DNA of 64,000 nucleotides from Helopsaltes ochotensis. Lineage: Eukaryota > Chordata > Aves > Passeriformes > Locustellidae. The translations under genes and the position numbers were made by a program. The stretch spans positions 336,093 through 400,092 of the forward strand of contig VXBM01000547.1 in assembly GCA_013400155.1 (NCBI GenBank). The letters are read 5' to 3'. How positions within the stretch are numbered: position 1 is the first letter of the stretch; every line of letters starts with the position of its first letter. A model generated the notes under the pieces. The model was not told the origin of the DNA. It was given only the letters and a program-made list of their open reading frames with translations, and made no database searches. Below are positions 11,406 through 23,002 of this stretch, one piece after another.

Positions 11406-14394
11406 ACTGGTAGTTCTATCATGTTTATTTTTGTGTTGTTTACTTCTAAAATTTTATTCTGTTGGAATCCAGCTGTTCTCTTTTTTTTTTTTTCTCTCTT
11501 TTTTTGTCTGATTTCAGAGGCGTCCATGAATAACTTAAGAAGTACAATGTAGCATCCAAGGAGCAGAAATTTTAAGACCTATACTGTGTGCTTCATCTGT
11601 CCTTGTTAGTGTACCAGAAATATGTTTTGACCCTTGCCATTTTGAAGGTTCATTATTCAGAGGTAATCCCTAAGTTTCTCATTATTCTTTTTTTTTTGGA
11701 GGAGTAGTTTTTCTGATAATGAGTGTGTCATGGGGGAATTTGGGTGTTGTTCATTTCTCTCGCTACTGATGGACACAAAAATTTATTATGAAGTGTGACA
11801 GATATAAGATATAAAATTTAATTATTAGATAGGATGGGAACAAACAGGGGAATGCAGTTTTTATTCCAAGGTTTTTATTGCAGAGTTCCTCTTCTGTTCT
11901 ATTCTACAACACTCACACATATCAGACCGTCACTAGTCTACTTTCCTGCTCCTGTGATACCAGTCCAGTGGTAGGACTGGTTGACATGTCTGGATCTTGA
12001 CTGGTGGCCTGGTCTCTACCCACAATTCTACTTCTATACCGAATCAGAAATCCATGCATAGAGTGTGCTCCACAAAATGGCGTTCTTTCACTCTTTATTG
12101 CTTTCTAACTTAAATGGTTGTGTTGAGCCACCAAGGGTCCTCTTTGTCTTCCTGGACCATTGTTATTTTCTCCATAGTTGTAGCCAGTTAATGGCTGTTG
12201 CCTGGATCATTAATAATTTCTCTTCACTTCAAGCATGCTACAGGAATTAAAAAATTAACCATTCATTTCAGCTTTGTTTGTTTCTTAGGAATATCAAAAC
12301 TATAAGAACAAGGCAGAGCTTTGGATTAAACACACTCATAACAATTTTCTGTGCTTTGTTTTCCCAGCTCACACAAGAATGTAACTGGTAATCTAACTCA
12401 TAAGAGTTGAAATTGCTTAGATATAGGCAAGGTCTCACTGAATTGTGTTTTTCATTAATGGATGAATAATGAAGTTTGTTGCTGTTTTTTGCAAACCAGG
12501 TGGAGCACAGCCTACAGAATTTACACAGACAGGTTTGAGAATTAATATTTTAAGAGTCATGGTAGTGTATTTCTAAGGCTAGAAATAATCAGGAAGCTTT
12601 TAAGACTGTCTCAAAGTAATGGAGGATAAAATGAATGCTTTAAGTAAACCTTTTACAGACTGCATTTTATACTTGAGGTTAAAGAAATCTAAAGCTGGAA
12701 ATGACCCAAAAGTAAAGTCCTTCAAGTAAAGTGCTCCAAACTCTTGGCTATTTTGTATAAGATGGGGAATACTTTAAAAATAATTATTAGGCACAAAATA
12801 GAGCTAGATTTCAGGGTCAAATCATAGTATGTGACTCTCAAAATTTTATACAGGTGAACTGAGATTTTAATAATGCCCTTACTTTCCTGCTTGGTTCACA
12901 GATCACATGAGAAGTGATTTTTTCTTATATCTCATACCACAATGTTGACAATAGATTCCTGTCTCTTCAGAAAGCACACACTTAGATAACTTTTCAATAA
13001 GGTTTTTTGTTTTACTTAAGTTGTCTTTTGTTTTCCTTCATGATTTTCTTCTGGTCATGCTGGTTAAAGAAAGTAGCAATGAAAGAATACATGCTCATCC
13101 CTCTTCTACTAAATGCAAGGGCAATTATTTGTTGTTGTTTTAGTCTGAGAGATAGAACAAGGACAAACAGACATTGCTTGCTTCAGGGTGCATGTTTTTA
13201 TTAGAAATATTCATCAGAGCACAAAACCTTCAAACATGAGAGCACAAAGGAAAGAAGCAAAGTTATATATATATATACATATATACAGTACGATAACATA
13301 AAAAAAAGTGTATGAGAGGTGGACATGATTTTATGGGATAGACAGATTGAAAAATGTTGATTGTCAGGGTAGATAAAATAGCTAATATATCTTTTTTAAG
13401 GATCATATAAAAATCAGGTAAAGAACTGTACTTCAGATATGATTCTCTGTACTCTGTGGAGATTTTCATCCAGATCACAGAGCTCTCAGAGTTCACTAGA
13501 GATTCCTTTTTTCTTGCAGCCAGGCCCTTTTCCAAAACGCTCTCTATCATGCATGTCAAGATGCCCCAACTGGAGGAAATGAAGTTGCATACTTAGAGAA
13601 AGTGGAGACCACAATGTAAACACAAGAAAATCTCCTGAATTGGGTGACCACAGCTTTTCATAATGCATGATTTCATTCTGCATCCAAATTTTGAAGTTAT
13701 GAGAAATTTAAGTTTAAAAAAACTAGCAGATTATAGCGTTAAATTTATATATTTAATAAACTCTTAAAAATGTATTAGTGGAATTTTAAGGTTTGAGTTT
13801 TAAATGTGTAAAATCAATAGACATTTATCATATCAAATAATACTTGTACATTAATACATTTTTATGACTCTTCTTTAAAGTAGAACAAGTAGTCATATGT
13901 TCTCAGTTTCTTACAATGCCAAATAGAATGTTTACAGGGATTATGTATTTCTAAAAGATTTACTTCTATAGTTCTAAACTCTTAGTTTAGAATTCTAAGG
14001 AAAAAGACCTAGTTATCTTTAACATTTTTTAATATTTTATTGTCTCACCTATTTATTTTAACTAGAGAGCGTTCTACTGGAGAATCTAAAAGGATGGTTA
14101 CAACCTTGTCAAAATTGTAGAGTCTAATGCCTGTAAAACAAAGGTGTCAAGGTGAAAATCTAAAAAGCAAAAGAAAAACTACAGCAAAAGACACTAGCTC
14201 AAAAATTGTTCATTTGTTTTGTTCTCCCTGCCTCAATGATTTTCCCAGTTCTTACTCACAGGATGATAAGAAAGTACATAAAAGGGAGATATCACTTTTG
14301 AAAGAGGAGAACTCCAATTTTCAAAACAAAATATTCTGGCTTATGGTGGAAGAGATTAACAAATACAGCAACACTGAGTTTCTGAGACTACTTC
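11406..14394. other. Gene-free AT-rich DNA
   Basis: No gene or recognised mobile element. Small items are T-rich runs near 11481-11506 and 11688-11698, a TA-dinucleotide patch at 13264-13285, and a 9-bp stem with a 3-base loop at 13972-13992 (TTCTAAACT/AGTTTAGAA). Short open frames, such as 13263-13559 minus and 14127-14417 plus, show no known domain. Confidence 0.6.
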
Positions 14395-14896
14395 CTTCTC
14401 CATCTTTTGCACTGTAATTCTCTTGCTTCCAGCATAAAACCCCCCAAAATCCCCAAGAGCAGTATTGGGTTCTTCTCACAAAAAAATTTTATGTAGTCAT
14501 TACATCTCTACTACAGTTATATCTATATCTATCTATATCTATATCTATATCTATATCTATATCCATCTATATCTATCTATATCTAATCTATATCTATCTA
14601 TATCTAATCTATCTCTATCTCTATCTCTATCTCTATCTCTATCTCTATCTCTATCTCTATCTCTATCTCTATCTCTATCTCTATCTATATCTATATATCT
14701 ATATCTATATCTATATCTATATCATCTATATCTATATCTATATCATCTATATCTATATCATCTATATCTATATGTATATCTATATCTATCTATCTATATC
14801 TATCTATATCTATATCTATCTATATCATCTATATCATCTATATCTACATCTATGTCTATGGTTTATATAAATCAATTATAGGGTAAAGACATTTGT
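14395..14896 (+). repeat. First copy of a ~500-bp tandem duplication with hexamer arrays
   Basis: This 502-bp block starts CTTCTCCATCTTTTGC, runs through about 120 bp of unique sequence, then a long mosaic of CTATAT and CTATCT hexamers (about 14518-14857), and ends GACATTTGT just before a single N at 14897. The same block follows at once as 14898-15387. The peptides read from it (Ile-Tyr, Leu-Ser repeats) are repeat translations, not genes. Confidence 0.95.
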
Positions 14897-14897
14897 N
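14897..14897. other. Single N at the duplication junction
   Basis: One undetermined base lies exactly between the two near-identical ~500-bp blocks. Similar single Ns lie in the hexamer array (9773) and the poly-T tract (32630), so they mark places where the assembler failed on low-complexity sequence. Confidence 0.97.
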
Positions 14898-15387
14898 CTT
14901 CTCCATCTTTTGCACTGTAATTCTCTTGCTTCCAGCATAAAACCCCCCAAAATCCCCAAGAGCAGTATTGGGTTCTTCTCACAAAAAAATTTTATGTAGT
15001 CATTACATCTCTACTACAGTTATATCTATATCTATCTATATCTATATCTATATCCATCTATATCTATCTATATCTAATCTATATCTATCTATATCTAATC
15101 TATCTCTATCTCTATCTCTATCTCTATCTCTATCTCTATCTCTATCTCTATCTCTATCTCTATCTCTATCTCTATCTATATCTATATATCTATATCTATA
15201 TCTATATCTATATCATCTATATCTATATCTATATCATCTATATCTATATCATCTATATCTATATGTATATCTATATCTATCTATCTATATCTATCTATAT
15301 CTATATCTATCTATATCATCTATATCATCTATATCTACATCTATGTCTATGGTTTATATAAATCAATTATAGGGTAAAGACATTTGT
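14898..15387 (+). repeat. Second copy of the ~500-bp tandem duplication
   Basis: 490 bp, matching 14395-14896 from CTTCTCCATC to GACATTTGT. The only length difference I see is 12 bp, two hexamers fewer in the first CTATAT run; the unique flanks look identical. Beyond GACATTTGT it continues into new sequence (TTAGTCGAATTC). Confidence 0.95.
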
Positions 15388-15759
15388 TTAGTCGAATTCA
15401 AAGCATTATACTTTTTACTTTTGGATGTGAAACAAGATCTGATGATGTCATGACATGAACCATAGGATCAGATTTCAACTCCAAAGGACAAAGCCAGGTG
15501 GGGGAGGAAGAGTAAATCCACAGGTATTTTTCAGAATCAAGGTTCTAGTGCTAGTGCAGTCTTGAATTTCAGCTGTCAAATACTTGTCATCAAACTGTAC
15601 TTAGTAACTGCTGATTAATGCCTCGAAATGGTGAGCCACAAAACAAAATCTAAATACTTCTAAATCTTAATTCCTTAAAATATTTAACTTAGATAAATTT
15701 CTGATTTCATGGGAATAATAATAGTAATAGAATAATACATAATAATAATAATAATAAAT
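15388..15759. other. Non-coding DNA with an AAT microsatellite
   Basis: No gene. The segment 15714-15758 is rich in AAT/ATA triplets, including six in a row, immediately left of a CR1 fragment. Confidence 0.7.
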
Positions 15760-16048
15760 ACCAATCATGAACTTCAACAAGGGAAAGTGATGAATTCTGC
15801 ACCTGGAATGAGTAAATCATGGATGTACAGACTAGGGGATGAGACGCTGGAAAAAGTGCCATGGAAAGGGACCTGGGAATCCTGGTCAACAGAAAGTTAA
15901 ATCTGAGACAGCAGTGCCCTGGCAGCCAGGAGGGCTGAGGTGCATCAAGCACAGCATCACCAGCCAGACATGGGAGGGGATTGTCCCTCTCTGCTCTGAG
16001 GCCACTAGTGTGGCCTCACCTTGAATATTGTGTAGTTTTGGGCTGTCT
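15760..16048 (+). mobile_element. CR1 LINE fragment, C-terminal RT region
   Basis: Plus strand. The text runs FNKGK, a frame-shifted LHLE-like part, a GDETLEKVPWK segment, and words for the CR1 stretch that follows the RT: GTGCATCAAGCACAGC, GGGATTGTCCCTCTCTGCTC and TATTGTGTAGTTTTGGGC. Several frameshifts are present. It stops abruptly at the start of the LTR-like element, and the rest of the CR1 does not resume beyond it. Confidence 0.82.
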
Positions 16049-16810
16049 CATTTCTCCACCCCAGTGGGATTGGGAGAGAAAATGAAATATCTCATGTGTC
16101 AAGACAAAGACAATTACTGTCCCAGGCAAAACAAATTTAACTTGGGAAAAAATTAATTTAATTTAATTTATTGCCAACTAGAGAGAGTGAAATTTTTAGT
16201 TTTGTCTTTGGGAAACTTCACCACACCCCTTCTTCCAAGGCTCAGCTTCACTCTTTCATTCCGAGGTCCTCCCTCTGAGCAGTGCAGGGAGAAAAGGAAT
16301 GGGACTTATGGTCAGTCCTTAACAGTGCCTGTCTGTGGCTTTTTTCTCATCGCGTTTTCATCCTCATCCATTTTGGGGTCTCTACACAGCTGTAGTCCCT
16401 TCAGGAAATACTCACAAGCTGTGGTGTGGAGTCATCCACGGCCTCCAGTGTGGTTCTATTGCTCAAGGATGGTTTTCTCCACACACTGTTGGGGAAACAC
16501 CTGCTCAAGCATCAGGAGTACCTCCTCCCTTTCCTTATTCTTTGACCTTTATGTTGCCAGGGCTTTTTCTCATGATGTTTCTTTTCTTTTCTTCTCACTC
16601 CTCACTGTTCTCTGTGTTTTAAACACGTTTCCCCAGAGGTGATACCAGCTTGTCTGAGGGGCTCAGCTGTGCCCTGTGGTGGGTCTGTGATGCAGCCAGC
16701 TGGAATCAGCTGTGCTCAGCACAGGGCAGCCCCAGCCTGTCCTCACAGAGGCCATCCCTGCAGCTCTGCTGCTGGCGCCTTGGCACCTGCACACAGCACA
16801 GTTCAATGCA
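16049..16810 (-). mobile_element. Avian ERV LTR-like element
   Basis: It is less AT-rich than its surroundings and resembles a long LTR family common in birds. Recognised landmarks on the plus strand are AATTTATTGCC, the CTCCTCCCTTTCC-type tract after AGCATCAGGAGTACC, TTCTTTGACCTTTATGTTGCC, and CCCAGAGGTGATACCAGC. The end near 16810 reads CAATGCA. Read on the minus strand there is an AATAAA polyadenylation word (rc of TTTATT near 16166), which suggests minus orientation. No matching target-site duplication was found, so the ends are approximate and the copy may be truncated. Open frames inside it (16187-16642 plus and others) are not genes. Confidence 0.7.
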
Positions 16811-19800
16811 TCAAACAAAGCACATTCCAGCAATATCTGATTTTTGCTTCCTGAAATTTGAGCACTTTTATTCCTCTCCAGGAATAAATGCTGACATTGT
16901 TCTCCTTTCCAAAGTAAGAGAAATTGAACTTCTATGACTTTCATGATAGTCAAGCTTAATATTAAATAAGTAATTAAGCAAATAAAAGGCATGACTAAGC
17001 AAGGTAAAATTTGATGTGTTTTCCTGCTTGAAAATTTATCCATCCAATCAGTCATCTCAACTTTCCTTACTTGATACATGTTTGACAATAATTGAATTAA
17101 GCCCCTCCTATATTTGGGACAAAGTATATACCATGTATTCACTCTCAACTCAAAATTCATTTTTCACAATGGCCCAACTGAGCCCCTTCTTTTGAAAAAC
17201 AAGTATATTTGCATTTACTGGAATCTGATTAAATCACTAAGAAACATTTTAAACAGATAAGCATCTGTTCTTTAAAATGTTCTGTAGATCTACTTCAAAA
17301 TTGAAAAAAACCTGAAAATTTATTACAGCAGGATATATATGTCCAGCAGGATCAGATAAGTTATATCATATTATTTTACTGCACAACTAATGCATAATGT
17401 ATGATACTGCTAGGAAAAAAAATATATATGCAGTAAATTTTCCATTTTTCATCAGCAATTCCTAATATGAACTTCTTTCTCAACTTTCATGGTGACAATA
17501 ATAGCTTTATTTCTACAGAATTGTATTATTACGATAACTATAGTGTAGCATATTGTACATAAACCAATAGCATATGTGATTCTGCAATGCTGTAGGAAAA
17601 GCTGATAATAGCATCACAAAAGCTTCTTTGCTTTCAGTTCTGGCAATTATACACATTATAAATATTATGGTATTCCAGCGAGCCAAAGGGAAGAGAGGCA
17701 CAGTGCTTTCATCAAGCTATGCAAAAGGTGCATACTTATAGTCTGACATGTGGTTTGTGATTTGAGTAATCTGTTCTTAAGTTACAATTATAATTATACT
17801 GGATGAGCACAATGTCAATCCAAAGATGGACAGATGGGTTTTAGCTGGCCTGGTTCGAGGAATAAAGGAGGATAATTGCTAGATTTTCCAAATATTGACC
17901 TGATTGAGAGAAGCTGTGTTGAGTTATTTTAACATCTGAGAACAGAAATCTAAAAAATCTGATAAACTGCATTACTTCCTATTATTGTTTTCATATGTAA
18001 AGAACTATATATTATCTATGAAGTTAAAGAATAGTTACAGCAAGTACTATAGAGTTTCCCTAGATGAAGCAATTTATGGAATTTCAGGGATACTGATGGA
18101 CTCAGTATAGGCTTAATATCTTTAAATTTTCTCTCTGTGTCCCTGCTGTTAACAGTGTTGATCTTGCACAAAAAGTTTCTTTCTCCATAATCAGACATTT
18201 AGTGCAGCTGATGTACAATTTTTTTTTTTGAGAGTGATGGGTTTTATAGCACTTTTTCATCAATTTCTACCAGAATGAGGTCAGTTCGTGTGTAGAATAG
18301 TGAACAAATTGCTGTCCCCTAAAAAACTGCTAAATAAAAAAAGGAGAAGAAATATGTTCTTTATATTTCTCTGTTCCAACATAATAGAAATATGTTAAAA
18401 TTTCCAGGTTAAAGCATAAAGAAACATGAAACTGAGATCAATTTTGTTATGCATTTTAATGTGTTTTTTGATTATGAGATTCAATTTCTTTTTTGTTTTT
18501 GCATCATCAAATTAGTTCTTTTCATCTGATCAATCTGCAACCACACTATTTGCTGGTTTAAAATATCAATCATATTTCTGAAACAGGTCTTGCTACTTAA
18601 ATCTTGTCTTTTTCTTGTCCTTTAATTCATTTCCTTTGCATACACCATTAGGAAGCTGAAGTAAATCAGTAGTTGTGTAGTACCAGGGGTAATTAAGTTC
18701 ATATGAATTTTCTGGTCAACAGTTTCCATTATTCAAATCTTTTCTGGATTGTGCTAATTCTCAAGAACAATGAACTTGTACATGTTAGTGTCTGAGAAAC
18801 TGGTTGAGCTTTTTTGTTTACATCTACTGTAAATTTATCACGGTTAGATCTTCACTTCTGTTTTCATAGAAATGTCTCTGGGTGAACAATGTCACAATAC
18901 TTTTAATTGTGTTTGGGGTGAGACAAAATCACCCTACTTAATTTTGAGTGTCTGCCAAGAAGTCAGGAAAAACGTTTCAGCATTCTCAGATGAATCTCCT
19001 TTCTCTGAAAGAGGGGACTGTAACTTGATAATCACACAGCACATTCAGCTTCCAGTGTCACTTTAATTTTTTTCTTACCTAAATCTAAAACTGAACAATT
19101 TAAGTGAGAAGGTTGTCCACTAAGAAAATAATTACATGTGTGCAATATTTTCTGACTATTTTTTCAAATCAAAATACAGATAGGCACTTACTACATTCTC
19201 ATGTGCTCTGTAGTTCATAGCAATATTGTATTTTCTTGGATTAATTACCAGAAATATTTTTTCATAATTATTGATTATTATATAATTGAGAAATCTTGAG
19301 ATACAGTAGAGATACTTGGATACATTTACAAATTATAAAATTATTAAACAATCCAGTTTGAGTATTTAAGATTGTTCTTGTAGAAAAGACAAACAAAACT
19401 TGATGGAATTGTATATAATATGTCAGCTATGTCTTCATAGGAATGAAAGTTACCCTACTTTTTTTCTCTGTCAAGATTCATACTAGAAGCAGAACTGAGG
19501 AAAAAAAAATAAAGCTGAAAAATGCTGACACAGAATGCTTTGCTAAACACCAGGTTAAGCTTGAATATAGTGTTACACACATTTATTCTCATTCAAGGGG
19601 CAGTCAAATATCCACCAAAGTCAAGAGTGTATCATCCAGGCATGATTTACAGAGCCTTACAAAAGACTTAAAAATAATTTAACATATTTTCTTCCACATA
19701 CTCTAAAGTTAACTTCAATATTTTTGGACACCTTTACATCTGGCACAAACAGATAATGGAGAGTTTCAATTAAATTTCTTGAGAGGAATGTGTTTGATTT

Positions 19801-21689
19801 GTTTTTTTAACGTTGATACCTTATATTTTCAGTTCCAAAGTTATCTTTTACTCTTTGAGATCACCTGTACCACATAACAGAATCAGCAGTATTCCTTTGC
19901 TTTTTAATTTTTAGAAGGACTGTAACAAAAATAATTTTGGGTAAATTTAAATTTCAAGCAACCATTTAAAGTGGGGAAAAGTAAATTACATTTCTTGCAG
20001 ATTAGAATAATTTTAAACTTCAAGAACTTCAAATGGGGCTATAATACATAATCTTATATAAAGCCTCTCCAAAACATATTAGGTGTGAGATAGTTATAAT
20101 ATTTTGCTCCACAGATTTCTAACTATTTTTTCATACTTCTTGCTAAATTGCATGTAGCCACAGCCAGAATATCTACTTATACTGCACATAAAGGGTTTTA
20201 ATTTTTTTCATCAAAAGTAATGGGTGATTTGAATTGCCGGCTTGTGGTGAAAACACATTTTTAATTCCTCTTTCTTACATATGGAGGGCACTGATCTAGA
20301 TATTGCAAGAAAAAAGACCTCCAGTATCAATGGCTATAAAACAATAAGGTAGATACAGGTTGTTTCAGCATCTCCATTATGCCAGGTTACATTGGAACAT
20401 TAGAGGATTTATAGCTCTGAGCAGATAATTCTCCCTGGATTTCTACGTGGCTGGCTGCACATCTTTGTGTGAGAAAGCTAAACCGCAGAGAATTTCACTG
20501 TCCATATGAACTAGATTAAGAAGCAATACTGACAATCTGAGAACAGTCTGGGGAAAGAAAATGAATCAATGAATCTCTCAAGAGACCAAGCAGGTTATAA
20601 TAGCAACCACTATGAGCAGTACAAATTCACAGTGGTACCAGTGGAGAATCACGATGTGATAGTGTCACATACCAAATTAGTAAGTAGAAGAGCCAGAGTG
20701 CTATTGGATAGGAAGTAAGCTTTACAACGTTTAAGAATAGTCAGAATTCATACACTTCAGTACATTAAAAAACAAGCAAACAACAGGGAAGAATTATTTT
20801 GTGGATGACAAGAACTTTTCATATTTTTTCAGTGGAATTTACTAAAATCAAGGTAAGATGAATAAGTTGAATAATTTGAACTAAATCAAATAAAATTATG
20901 CTTCTAGAAACTATTAAAATGTAGAAGACGAAAACACTAGTAAACCAGTTCAGTACCCCTGTTACAGTAGTAACTAAATATTTTGCAGAAAGTTGAACCA
21001 GAAGATATTATCTATCTAAAAATAATTTAAATTTTATAAGTAGTATCAGTCTTATACTTAAAAAATAAGTCAATATTAATAGTCACATAATCACAGAAAG
21101 CAGGATGTCATTACAACTAAACAAACTTTGTATTTAAAGAGCGACTGTGACCAGAAATAAGCTGGTTAACGCATGGGTTTAAATAGAAAAATATCAAAAA
21201 AACCCCAAATGAATGCAGAATACACTACCAGCAACAGCACAAATGGTCTTAAGATGTTCAAATATATGTGCTTTTTGTACATCCATGTTGACTGTTGCTG
21301 CCTACCTTCTTGCCTTCACAATGCTTGCAATTCCTGTAACTAATATACTTCATTATCCTGGCTACTCTGCTGTATTTTTCTTGTTCCTGTATCAGGTACC
21401 TTATTTTTGCATTTGTGTTAAAAATAAACAAACAAGGATCATCTGGAGTTGTCAACTATGTTGTGTAATTTTCTGATTTTTGTTTAAAAAAGGATAGTTA
21501 CAAAATAGTAATGATTATCCTGATTATTCTACTGTTCTATATTACGTATTGGTGAAAATGTGTTTTATATGGACACACTGATATGCCCAGAATTTTATAT
21601 CATTTTCAGTTTGGAATATTGGTTTTTCACAAAGGGAAAATGGTCTTCCATGTTTTGATGTTAACATCAGTTTGTCCTTTTGCTTACTC
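16811..21689. other. Gene-free AT-rich DNA
   Basis: No gene or recognised dispersed repeat. The open frames are short (none over about 90 residues past 17160) and show no domain. I see no structured RNA. Confidence 0.6.
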
Positions 21690-22545
21690 AGTGAGTTCAT
21701 CGATGATACAAAACTGAGAGAAATGTTCAATACCCCAGAGTGCTGTACAGCCCTTCAGAAGGACCTGGACACATTGCAGAGATGGCCACAGAAGAACTTT
21801 CTGAAATTCCACAGCAGCAAATACAGGGTCCACCACCTGAACTAATACAGGCCAGAGAAAGACCTGCTGAAAAGCACCTCTGTGGAGAAGGATCTGGGGT
21901 TCCTGGTGGACAGCAAGCTGTCCACGAACAAGGACTGTGTCCTTGTGGCCTTGCAGGCTAATGGTATCTTGGGGTGCATTAGGAAGAGCACTGCCAGCAG
22001 ATCCAGGGAGGTGATCCTGCCCCTCTACTCAGTCCTGGTGAGGCATATCTGGAGCTCTGTGTCCAGCTGTGGGCTCCTCAGAGCAAGAGAGACATGGAGC
22101 TCCTGGGGTGGGTCCAGTAGAGGGCAACAAAGATGATTGGGCGACTGGAGCATCTTTGTTACAAGGAAAGGTAGAGAGAGTTGGACCAGTTCAGCCTCAA
22201 AAAGAGATGACTGAAAAGGGAATCTCAAAAATGTGTATAAATACCTAAAGGGGCGATGTCAAGAGGAAGGGGCCAGGCTCTTCTTGGTGGTGCTGAGCAA
22301 CAGGGACCAAGGCAATGGGTAGAAACTGATGCACAGGAACTTCCACCTGAATTTGAGGAAGAATTTCTATATTGAGTTAGTGACCAAGCACTGGAGCAGG
22401 TTGCCCAGAGATGCTCTGGATTCTCCCTTACTGGAGATGATCAAGAACCATCTGCACACAGTCCTGTGCAATGTGATCTAGCAGGGGACCTGGACCGGCT
22501 GGCCCACTGTGGTGCCTTCCAATTTTAGCCATTTTGTGATTCTGT
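21690..22545 (+). mobile_element. CR1 LINE fragment, from RT motif C to 3' end
   Basis: Plus strand. It begins at EFIDDTKLRE, a degraded form of the CR1 RT catalytic box (FADDTKL), then DLDTLQRWPQKNFLKFHSSK, VEKDLGFLVDSKLS, NGILGCIRKS and SRSREVILPLYSVLVR. The 3' UTR follows: GGCCAGGCTCTTCTTGGTGG, GGTTGCCCAGAGATGCTCTG, ending TTTTGTGATTCTGTAAGG. A frameshift after about 21840 and stops make it non-functional. It is 5' truncated, the usual state of CR1 copies. Confidence 0.94.
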
Positions 22546-22919
22546 AAGGTGCTTCAAATTTAAAAAAAATAGCAGTTATAATTGACTCAGTGAAGGAAGC
22601 CAGGAAAAACTGACCTGCGATTTAAGAAAGTTTATAGGACCAAGTCATACTGGTTTGGTTTTTTTTTTAATTCACTGAATAATTATGATTCCACTAGTGA
22701 AGATGAAAATACTGCAGCAAATTAATTAGGATTAAAATTAAAATAAAATTTAAAAGCAGGGGTCTCTTCAAAATACATGGCAATAGAATTAGAAAGAATA
22801 TGGAAAGGAAAATCTATAGTTATTATCACTCATGCATAGAGAAAGATTTCTTGGGGGACTGTCATCATCACGGGCGGTGGAACTTTTTGCTGTATGTGCC
22901 TGCCTCCTTCTGCTCACTT

Positions 22920-22948
22920 CTTGAATTTCCAAGAAGTGGAAATTCAAG
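22920..22948. repeat. Inverted repeat, 11-bp stem
   Basis: CTTGAATTTCC and GGAAATTCAAG form a perfect 11-bp stem around the loop AAGAAGT. The loop can also pair with ACTTCTT just upstream, so two alternative folds exist. Confidence 0.85.
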
Positions 22949-22974
22949 TTATTGTTTTGAAAACAGAGGATGAA

Positions 22975-23002
22975 CAAAGTTCTATCAAATAATAGAACTT
23001 TG
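22975..23002. repeat. Inverted repeat, 11-bp stem
   Basis: CAAAGTTCTAT and ATAGAACTTTG form a perfect 11-bp stem with the 6-base loop CAAATA. It lies 27 bases from the previous hairpin. Confidence 0.88.

Noticed and set aside
14465..15372. Two open frames of 134-138 residues rich in Ile-Tyr and Leu-Ser
   Set aside because: They are translations of the duplicated CTATAT/CTATCT arrays, not proteins.
16187..17160. Open frames of 95-165 residues on both strands
   Set aside because: They lie mainly in the LTR-like element at 16049-16810 and show no protein domain.
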